From Saururus chinensis (Eukaryota > Streptophyta > Magnoliopsida > Piperales > Saururaceae): DNA of 64,000 nt. The stretch is from NCBI GenBank assembly GCA_035235625.1, contig CP141140.1, forward strand, positions 57,803,152 to 57,867,151, given 5' to 3'. This document shows, in pieces, positions 55,342 to 64,000 of the stretch (positions within the stretch are counted from its first letter, which is position 1; the number at the start of each line of letters is the position of its first letter). The notes beneath the pieces are model-generated. The model was not told where the DNA came from, did no database searches, and saw nothing but the letters and a program-made list of their open reading frames with translations. Position numbers and translations under genes: made by a program.

Positions 55342-56600
55342 GGTGGAGAAGATTTTAATGCGAAATTTGGATTAGGTTTTCAATTTCATGAAGGATCGAG
55401 TACTACAAGTAGATGATGTTTTTTGTTTTGTTTGCTAGTTAGGAGTAGATGATGGTTTGATGCTCTTGCTTTTAGACGTAAATTATGATGATTGTTAAGT
55501 GTTTTAATTATTCAAGATTGGTATTTGGAATTTAGTTTAATCACTTCATCTCTCTCTCTCTCTCTCTCTCTCTCTAATTTGTTATGGCAACCGAACTATG
55601 TCTTTTCTAATTAGTTGACATGGGTAATACAACCAAATAAGGGCAAGTAAGAACATTAGGGTTGATGATGAATTACGAGGATCCCTTGTGCTATGAGATA
55701 CTTTATTTGATAATAACCAGGTTGAGATTCTAAACTCAATCTTATCAGTCATTATCCTGCAAAATATGCTTGGGCTCAGCCGCAAAGGCACAATCCTTAA
55801 TGCCTCCGTTCTGCCGTGGTCTATACGGAGTGTGCAAAAATAAAGGTCCATGCTAATGAGGCTATCTGAGTTTCTAGTGCCAACTTGCAGCGTTAGGACT
55901 CCAAGCTCCAACACATTTTAAATCTTATTTTATGCGTATGGAGGAAGGTTTTGGATATTTGTACAGAATGGCTTCAGACTCAACTTTAAAACTAATATAT
56001 CATGAACTATATGCTGTACGTGAAGCAGCCTATGTTAAGGTCTTTAGTAACACCACCTCCCCGTGCTAAATGTGGATTTCCTTTCGTTCAACATTAAAGT
56101 GAATTGTGTCATCGACCCTAAATGAAGTGGATTAATTGTGTAATTGGAGTGCCACAGGGCAGTACCAATGCTAACAAATCCTCATTTATGGACTTGAGGT
56201 GCCAGCCACCAATGCCTCTATTAGGAGGAGCCTCCGGCTTAAATATCCTACCGGTGTTGCCCATGGCTATAGATGGATAAGTGATGAAAAAGTGTTCGCT
56301 TCTTTCTTTAGTTAGATGAAAGTAGTAGGTCGTGTTGGTTCTAATAAGGTATGGATTTGGCCAATTTTGAACTACCTTAGTCCAGCTTGGGCGAGCCGGT
56401 TGGGTCCACATGATCCTTGGGTATGTGGGGTTGCGCATCCACAATCCAATGTGGCATGGTATATAAGTAAACTGGTCCTACCACTTAAGCATTTGTATAC
56501 ATATATTATACTAAGTAGTAGTTATATATAATTAGGGATTTAATTTTCTGTATCACACGCTATGTTGGCCCAACATAATGTAAATGTGTTTGGTACCAAA
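55342..56600. other. 3' flank of nsLTP copy 3
   Basis: Aligns in blocks with 25520-26660. It contains a (TC)n microsatellite at 55549-55575. Open frames on both strands (55582-55914, 56118-56444, 56316-56531) are not conserved in the copy 2 flank and were not accepted as genes. Confidence 0.6.
55549..55575 (+). repeat. (TC)n microsatellite
   Basis: About 13 TC units. The copy 2 flank has a shorter ctctctctctc run at the same place (about 25734). Confidence 0.9.
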
Positions 56601-56609
56601 ACATTACCA

Positions 56610-57925
56610 GTGTTTTGAAGACTTCAAATTTGGTAGAACTTCATCATCTCTTTTCTTCACTGTCTTCTATATTTACAAAAGAAGTATCTTCTTCTTCTTT
56701 TTCTTCTTCCTCTTATAGAATCAAAAGAAGAATCATCCGGCTCTTATTCTTCTTCTCTTCCTACAAAATCAAAGGAAGAATTATTTATCTCTCCTTCCAT
56801 TTTATTATTTGTTTCATCATTATCTTCCTCTTCATATTCTTCATATTGAGAGAAAAATTAAATTTTAATGTCAGTTCTTTGTAACCGACTATTCAACACC
56901 TACATTTAGATAAAATATGTTAAATCTTTCATCCGTAAAAATTATCATGTCAAAAATAACTTATTCAATATCATGTCAATATTTTTTACCTCATGATCTT
57001 GCATTCTTCCAAGATCAATTTTTTCAATTATCTTATTTATTTGTGATAGTCTCCAATTTACAATAGTGGGTACGCAATCAACCTCTTGCTCCTCATCCTT
57101 TGGAACTATTTTCACCTTTTCTTAAATAATACTCGTATGCCCACAACACCAATATTGTAAAAATGTATTATCAATGTAATTAGTTTCTCATACAAATAAT
57201 AATACATAAATAAATATTTCAAAATAATAGATTTTTCTTACATTAATGCTATTGGACATCCTGCAATATTTTTCTTGGCTTTAAAATTTGTTAATTTAGA
57301 AGAAATTAGTTTGTTTGCAATTATAGTTGTCCATTTGTAATTGGCTATATCATTAATGTCTTCAATGCCTCCTGTATATGACCTATTCACTTAAGTTCCT
57401 CTTGTAGAAAAAAAAGTATAACTAATATGTACAAACGTGTGAGTTGAACTAAGTTCTCTCGTTTTTATTGACTTAACTAAATACATTTTCTCGAAGAACA
57501 TCACCGACTATTTTTATTGTCAATGAATATTTCTCATACATGTCTACTAGGAAAACCCTTTGTACAAATTATGTGTTGTGTTTTACTTTATTATCTACAT
57601 TAAAGAGTTTACCCCTTCCCATTGGAATTCCAAATATAATGGACACATCAAGTTTTGTGAATTGAAGCAATATTCTACCTATTTTGAATTTTCTTTTTGT
57701 AATATGAAATATATCTAATGTTTTTTTCAAAATTTGATCAAATTTTTTACAATCACAAGCTGTAATGTTTTCATATAAAAAAGCTCTAACAATTCCCAAG
57801 AAAGGGGCTCCTCTTAACAACTTTATTCTTTCATTATCAAAACAACCATTAGTTTCTTCCAAAACAATACTCCACAATGCTTGTAGCTTGCTTTTAAATT
57901 GCACCATGATTGTACTCAAAGACAC
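56610..57925 (-). pseudogene. Degenerate transposon-type protein gene, minus strand
   Basis: The best block (57569-57925) reads FKSKLQALWSIVLEETNGCF, then LLRGAPFLGIVRAFLYENIT, ILKKTLDIFHITKRKFKIGR and LLQFTKLDVSIIFGIPMGRG. Further along the strand (about 57340-57240) come GGIEDINDIANYKWTTIIAN and KKNIAGCPIAL, then a piece near 57150 (LQYWCCGHT), and finally an acidic Ser/Glu/Arg-rich stretch near 56850-56630. The order of a DVxxIFGIP box followed by a Y-x-W helix and a GC..AL segment resembles plant transposon proteins linked to Ulp1-like peptidases. Several stops interrupt it. The related box in 51264-51659 suggests a common family. Confidence 0.45.
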
Positions 57926-57929
57926 AAAT

Positions 57930-59328
57930 TTAATATAAGTTTATAAATAAAATAGTAGAAAAGAAATAACAATTAGATCACCAAAATTAATCAATTCAAT
58001 CTTAAAAAAAGTACAAGCACTAATCCTCTTTTGAAAGAAAGTAAAATCAATAACAAACATCAATTACACTCAAAGACAACAACTTTTGCCTCTAAACAAG
58101 TTTACTTTGAATATAATACTAAGGGGAGTTATATAAATCATGTCGCCTCTATGTAAGCCAGTTATGTATATTAAATTGCAAGAGAGCATGATCATGCTGC
58201 CCTTTTGATAATATGTGATTTAAAGAGCCAGGAATTGTGGGACAACATGGTCATGTTTCCCTTCTTATATAACTCTATTTAGGATAAATCTCAAACTCAT
58301 GAGTAGAAACAACACAACAACAAAATATCTGCTAATGAGTTAATGATTTAATCCTCTCAATAAATCCAGTTAAATTTTTTTAAAATATTGCAGGACAGCA
58401 TGAGCATGCTGCACTACTAAAGGCAGTTATGAATATAAAATTGCAAGGCAGCATGATAATGTTGCCCCTATGAAAGCCTATAAATATGAAATTGCAATAC
58501 AACATGATCATGCTATCCTGAGAAAGACAATTATGAATATGAAATTGCAAGTCTGGATAATCATGTTGCACATGTTATATAGCTCTATTTTGGATAAATT
58601 TAAAACTCAAGAGTAGAAATAACTAAAAAATAGCATCTAAAACATCGTATAATAACAACCATGTCACAAACAAAAAATATATATAATAGTGTATAACAAG
58701 CATTTTATGCAATTATAATAAAAAGACTACAACACAAACAAACCACCAGATCTAGTTAAAAATCAAGGCGATTCGAAACCGACCAGATATGAAAACATTC
58801 CCCAAAAGCAAAAGAGAAAGACTGAGAGATTTGAAAATAGTAAAAAACATTCCTTAAAAGCAAAAGAGAAAGATAAAGAGAGATGAAAATAGCATAATTG
58901 TTTAGAATAATGAAAATAAAAAAAACAACAAAGACACATGTTATCATTCCCCTAAAGCGAAAGAGAAAGACCTCTCCATTGTAATGGAATAATGGAAGAA
59001 ATGCGCAAAAAAGTATGTGACATACTTGGTAGATTATGAATAGCAATGAGAGATTACCTCGGAAGAAACATGTTGTTAAGAAACTAAGAATGGATTCTCG
59101 GGCAACGACTGCAGGACAGCTATCAAACAATGGCAATGGAACATGGAGAAGAAATACACAAGAGGAAAGATGAGAGAATTGCTTGAGGACAGAGGAGCAA
59201 ATCATCAGAGAATAGAGGAGCTAATCACCGCAGGAAGGAGATGAAAACGTGGATGGTTTGATTTGAAATCGATAGAGGATGAGAGTGACTAAGCTTAACG
59301 AAGAGTGGATATTTTTGTCTTTCTCAAC
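57930..59328. other. AT-rich region without a confirmed gene
   Basis: Contains the repeated palindromes at 58177-58570 and purine-rich runs (aaaagagaaaga) near 58800, 58860 and 58965. A 149-codon minus-strand frame (58756-59205) is hydrophobic and Phe/Ser-rich with no recognised domain. It probably reflects composition, though it could be the 5' part of the element whose gene lies at 56610-57925. Confidence 0.4.
58177..58570. repeat. Spaced array of GCATGATCATGC-type palindromes
   Basis: Five related units start near 58177, 58390, 58443, 58493 and 58545. Each has attgca(a/g)..., a catga.catg.tg palindrome and then a ttatgaatat-like spacer. The last four are spaced about 50-53 bp. The first and best palindrome is gagcatgatcatgctgc. 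Confidence 0.75.
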
Positions 59329-59654
59329 TGTAACGACCCGTTTTTCGGTTATGCTTAACCCGGGGGGTTAAGGGTAATTTAGTAATTTGAGGTCAGTGTT
59401 GGGGGGTTTCATTAGGTGAAATCCCCGTACCTAGGTAGAGCTTGGAGTAGTGAGTGTAATGAATCAAAGAACGAGCGAAACGGTGGTCGGGAGTGAAAGC
59501 TACGGCCCCGAGAAGCGTGCCATATGGACGAGACCTACACAAAAGTGGGGGATACGAGTCCACCGGTATCTAGAGCGTACGATTCCAACATCAAGGTTGG
59601 AAGTTATCGCGTTTTGAGTTCAGCATATTATTTGAATAAAATAATATCATTATT

Positions 59655-59775
59655 GATAGGATCGATGACGTAGTGGATAGGATTACTGACATAAGCTGAT
59701 AGGATTGCTGACGAAGCAGATAGGATTGATGACACAAGTAGATAGGGTTGCTGACGAAGCGGATGGGGTTGACAC
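59655..59775 (+). repeat. Six-unit 21-22-bp tandem array before the TATA box
   Basis: gatagg(a/g)t(t/c)g.tgacg.ag units start at 59655, 59676, 59698, 59719, 59741 and 59762. Placed 40-150 bp upstream of the TATA box of the LTR, they could act as repeated enhancer sites. Confidence 0.88.
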
Positions 59776-60437
59776 GTGTTAGCCTCACGTCTATCCAGTT
59801 CTTCTATAAATAACATCCTCGACATCCAGAGAAAAAAGGAGAACTCTCTCCCACGTTTTCCCATTTCTCTCCCACGTTCAAAAACTTTTGTTCTTCATTT
59901 CTCACTCATTTTAAGTCTAATTCGAGTCGTTCTTAAGGCGTTCCTAGCTAATTTGAGGGTGATCTACACAATGACATGATCCATCCCTCAAGTTGGCATC
60001 CCTAGAAGGGGGAACGGCCTGCGGCAAGAAGAGGCTCTATCAGCCACCCTCCTGCCCAAAGAGAGAGCAGCGGCCCAGAGAGAAAGGGGGACTCTGTCCT
60101 CCATCACAGGCTACATCGTGGGCTGTTGCCCGAAGTAGCGAAGGATCTGTCCTTCACCGAAGGGCCACGTAGTGTGGGGAACGTCCTGGGGAAAGGGACG
60201 TTCTGTCAGTTGCTTACGGGTGCAGAAAGGGGATAGTTGGTCAGTCATCTTTTGGCGCAAGGTAAGGAACTTGCGAAGGTTAGAGGAGGCTCCATTCGCC
60301 GTCTTTGGATCTAAAGGGGAGGACACCCAGAAACGAGTACCCCGAATACCGCTACCTTGCAAAACATTATGGGAGTAAGCGTTTCTGACCTCCTATTTTA
60401 ATTGTAGAATGCATGTGCTAGATAGGGCATACGCTAT

Positions 60438-60576
60438 GCCATGATATGTGTTGTCTCGCTCTGGGATAGAGAGAGACGTGTTGTGCATGTGTTTATATTA
60501 TGATAAGCTATGCTTATATGCCATGATGTGTGTCGTCTCGCACTGGGTTAGAGAGAGACTTGTTGTGTGTGTGTTC
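60438..60576 (+). repeat. 82-bp tandem duplication
   Basis: gccatgat(a)tgtgt.gtctcgc.ctggg.tagagagagac.tgttgtg occurs from 60438 and again from 60520. The right copy ends at the insertion point of LTR D. Confidence 0.85.
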
Positions 60577-61199
60577 TGTCACACCCCGGTGAAGCCCGAC
60601 CCGAGCCGAACCCGGTCCAAGGGCCAGTCAAGCGCGCGGGGGTGACGAAGAAAGATTGAGAAATGATCTATCGGAAGACTTAACCCTAACCACGGGCGAT
60701 TAACAGAAATACGGAGTACGCACAATCCTTTGAGCAAGAGTAAATAAAAGGGAAGAAAGAGTATTGCTTATCACGAAGTAAACAACAATCTCAAACCCAC
60801 AAGCTTAGTTAAGTAAAGCCCACACCAGTTCAAAATAAGTCATAAGCATCACAACTATAAAATGTGACATAAATCCAAAACAACAAAGAACCCTACACAA
60901 AGGTTCTAGACATAAGCATAAAACCAAAGAAGATAAGTCACACAACGATCTCCATGATCACATCCAAGCCATCTCCGACCTTTCCTCAAAGAGAAATCCT
61001 GTCCATCTACGTGTCGCACCACGCAGCCCCAAATCAAAACACAAGAAAGAGGGGTGAGTTTAACAAACTCAGCAATGGTTTTTAATATCACTAGCAACAT
61101 TGAAAATACAATAGCATAGCAATATTGTCATTTAGATCAAAGATTTACATGGTGCATCATTTTCGGATCACACATACATATCATCTAACACTGCATCAC

Positions 61200-61440
61200 A
61201 GTGCTTAATCAACCTGCATGGATGTATCTCTAACATACATGTTCCCACATTCATCATATCATAACCAACCTGCATGGATGTATCTCTAACATACATATTC
61301 CCACATACATTATATCATAACAACCTGTATGGATGTATCTCTAACATACATATTCCCACATGCATTATATCATAACAACCTGCATGGATGTATCACTAAC
61401 ATACATATTCCCACATGCATTATATCATAACAACCTCCAT
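61200..61440 (+). repeat. 56-bp array of LTR D
   Basis: About four to five units with aacctgcatggatgtatctc and taacatacatattcccacat. Very similar between neighbours, so the array was recently homogenised. Confidence 0.9.
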
Positions 61441-62659
61441 CAAGGAGTAATCACAAATTTGGTGTCACACAGACGGGAACATAGACAAGGCCACGAGGGC
61501 GTGTCATGGTCCAAAATTCTATACAAGAATTAAAGAAAGATCGGGGTTGTCAATCCCTAATGAAACTGCTCGCCCTGGACGATCTTGGCCAAGGATGTCC
61601 CATTCTCACACAGAGAATGTAGAGCAAGGGTGTTCGCCTAGGGGCATCTCCTGCGGAGGGAAGAACCCGAGTTCTCACACAAAGAACCCTAGAACACGTG
61701 GTAGCGGGGTGCACACGGCATACCACACTGGATTCTCAAGGTCCAGATGATACTCATAATAACATTCTCACAATCCGCAAGACAAGTACACAACTCGTCC
61801 CCACATAATCCCATTTAATTAGACTCAACCCGAGGAGTGTACTCGTTCCACACAGGAACTCAAATTAAAATATGTCCTTTCGGACCAATCAACTTACGAT
61901 TAATCCACGACCGATCAATCCGGCACACAATTTCATCACATTGCATCCAATCGGTCAAATTCGATTAATCACGATAAAGCCTCAATTGGAAATTCATTTT
62001 CATAATGCATGCAACATGGTACATACGTGGGCAAAGCATACATGAATCTTAATCCATGATAAGTGCTCTCATCAGCCCCTAATGCATCATTCATAATCAC
62101 AACATCAAGCTTCAACATCATCATTTACCCCCACATGTGTGTGTGTAACTAGTAGAAGCATTTCACATAATGCATGTCAACATGCTTGAAATTAAACTCA
62201 CTACCACACTACACATGTGAATTACCATCTAAACATGAATTCCAGCGGAAATCATAGGAAAAAGTAGTTGAAATCATATCTCAATTCAAAACTCAACCAC
62301 AAAGGCTAAACACATATAAGATTGTTCATTTCATCCTTGAGTCATGGCATTCACCAACATCCACACACAACTAACCACAATCTATCCTTACAATTCAATC
62401 CAATAATAGGTTGTAGTCCTACTGAAAATATGCTTAATTAAAGGGAATCAACCATTCATAATTTCAAGATAACGATTCCAACACCATGCCACAAAACATA
62501 AGTCATTCCACAATTTTCTAAGCATATGTCTCAATTCCATAACCTCAATAGCATGCATTTCCAGTAGCATAACATAGCTTAAAACACACTACATTCATAT
62601 GAAATTGGCAAGCTATAGTGGAATCATCAAAATAAACATCATGCATTAGAAAAACAATC

Positions 62660-62880
62660 TGCTGTGTAGCCATTCGAACGCCCTTCAGGCCGTTCGATCA
62701 GTCAAACGCAAAATTTTGAAATTCCCAGTTTGGCCATTCTAATGCCTAACAGGCCGTTCTAACACCTAACAGGCCGTTCCATCGGTTGAATTGGAAAAGT
62801 GTCGTTCTAGCAGTGTTGCCGTTCGAACGCCCAGAAGGGCCGTTCGAACGCCCAGAAGGGCCGTTCGAACGCCAACAAGG
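62660..62880 (+). repeat. Palindrome cluster of LTR D with 22-bp tandem units
   Basis: ccgttcgaacgcccagaagg recurs as a 22-bp unit (62819, 62841 and, in part, 62863). Upstream a variant aggccgttctaacacctaac is also duplicated. The frame across it gives a repeated RSNGPSG peptide in the minus-strand translation, which is not taken as a protein. Confidence 0.9.
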
Positions 62881-64000
62881 CAGAACAATCCATCTTCTTC
62901 CTTTCGCAAATCCAAACCGAAACATCATTAATAACACTTTAAATCCACATCTAACACCCTAATCATCATCAAAAGTCCTTCTTGACTTCCAGAACATCAA
63001 ACCATATCATAATAATGCAAAGCCCTAAGAAATCGGGATTAAATAATTCCATTTTCTAATCTTACCATTAACACACCAAATCAAGCAACTCATTTCGAAA
63101 TAAACCAAAAATGAAGAGTTTTACCATGGATAAACAGAAATTTTGAAGACCCATTACCTCAGCACTTGATTAAGCTCGGATTGAAGAGTCACCCTTCTTG
63201 AAATCCTTGAAAACACAATGAGTTTGAATTAAACTCTATCGAAAATCGATTTACCTAAGAAATTCCTAATTAAATCTTAGATCTAGGACTTGTTGGTAGT
63301 AAAAATCGAATTTTGAATGTTAGGGTTTGTAGTAAAACACTAATTAGTAGTTTTTGATGCCCAAAAATGAATTGAATCAAGGGGGAAATGGTAGATTTGG
63401 AAGAGATTAAGAAGAAAGTAGGGTTTAGTGCTTAATTAGAGTAAGCTTACCTTAATCGGCTTCTAATTTGGGCCTAAGTGGAGATTAGGCCAGCCCTCCC
63501 TCCTTAGCCTATTCCCAAAAATGGAAATGGCTCAAGTCTGCCCTTTTATAGTAAGGGTTGGGGTATGCATAGGTAAGTTATGGGGTGGAAATAGGAAAAG
63601 TAGGCTAAAAATGAATATTTTACAAATTTAAGCACTAATTAAGCCTAGGAAAATTCTGAAAATTTTTGTATAACCTTAGGTAGATGTCTAGGTTCATTTG
63701 ACACAAAAATAAAATTTTCAACGGTGGGGCCCACAGGGGTCCCGCCAAAACCCTAATTTTTGGGAAAATAGTAAAAATTCTAAAAAATCCCAAAAATTCA
63801 CATTTGGTTTAAAATCACTTAAAACCACTAATATTGAAGTTGATTTTTGGTTAAAACCATCACAAACACTATTTATTTACAAAATCACCGAATAAGATCA
63901 GAAAACACGTTAATCTCACGATAACCAATAATTAAAGAAAACCAAAACCGGTTTAGAGATGAGGGTCCTTACATGTTCGGTCTTAGCTAAGTGATCCGTC

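Larger units (their letters stand above)
60577..63973 (+). mobile_element. Solo LTR D (3.4 kb), plus orientation
   Basis: Begins tgtcacaccccggtg and ends gagggtccttaca, with both terminal dinucleotides intact. Perfect duplications tgttc lie at 60572-60576 and 63974-63978. It shares long near-identical stretches with LTR C (for example near 62240-62640 against 45740-46140). It carries the 56-bp array at 61200-61440 and the palindrome cluster at 62660-62880. The frame at 61547-61750 is also open in LTR B at 33159-33422 but shows no domain. Its intact ends make it probably one of the younger copies. Confidence 0.95.
59329..64000 (+). mobile_element. LTR of a further Ty3/gypsy-like element, interrupted by solo LTR D
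   Basis: Starts tgtaacgacccgtttttcgg, a start found in many long plant gypsy LTRs. It has a TATA box (tataaata, 59805-59812), a 21-22-bp array upstream of it and an 82-bp duplication. Solo LTR D splits it at 60576/60577 and it resumes at 63974, running off the window. The left 5 bp tcaac is a candidate target duplication that cannot be checked here. Whether it is a solo LTR or part of a complete element is unknown. Confidence 0.6.

Noticed and set aside
14620..62880. GTTCGAAC motifs as Pol III B boxes or tRNA remnants
   Set aside because: The B box needs C at the ninth position (GWTCRANNC) while these have G. No A box or tRNA cloverleaf is present. The motif is better described as a palindrome.

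Overview
The window looks like nuclear DNA from a flowering plant with a transposon-rich genome. The non-mobile genes recognised are three co-oriented copies of one nsLTP (non-specific lipid transfer protein) gene, at about 9.8, 19.5/25.1 and 54.8 kb. Each has a single GT-AG intron just before the stop codon. Almost everything else is transposable elements of every major plant class: CACTA, Mutator-like (MULE), hAT, LINE, Ty1/copia, Ty3/gypsy, and long solo LTRs. No rRNA, tRNA, CRISPR or prokaryotic-style operon was seen.

Layout. 1-2535: right end of a CACTA element with GCGACGC-type subterminal repeats and long pyrimidine tracts. 3271-9501: degenerate MULE carrying a MuDR-type DNA-binding region next to a plant mobile domain (PMD). 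9848-10343: nsLTP copy 1, intact. 12313-12640: left end of a second CACTA element. 13154-18115: LINE pieces interrupted by solo LTR A (13529-17452, minus). 19466-25519: nsLTP copy 2, split after codon 34 by a 5.57-kb chromovirus that has LTRs, PBS, gag, pol, chromodomain and PPT but is disabled by stops and one frameshift. 27181-31619: degenerate hAT element with a long hairpin near its 3' end. 32019-35421: solo LTR B. 37424-38960: LINE, minus strand. 41484-42358: a different probable solo LTR. 43160-48600: copia fragment interrupted by a truncated LINE, itself interrupted by solo LTR C (44181-47419). About 49195-53795: element with inverted arms of 1.3-1.6 kb around a small ORF. 54846-55341: nsLTP copy 3, intact. 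56610-57925: degenerate ORF on the minus strand, probably transposon-derived. 59329 to the window end: an LTR interrupted by solo LTR D (60577-63973).

How it fits together. The nsLTP copies share upstream and downstream sequence, so they arose by segmental duplication and were then spread apart by transposon insertion. Solo LTRs A to D are one family of 3.2-3.9 kb. Each is flanked by a perfect 5-bp target duplication (caatc, gcccc, gtgta, tgttc), and no internal region of the family is present. Nested insertions give a relative order: copia before LINE before LTR C; LINE before LTR A; outer LTR before LTR D; nsLTP duplication before the chromovirus.

All translations, boundaries and identities were read by eye. 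No database search or folding programme was available.
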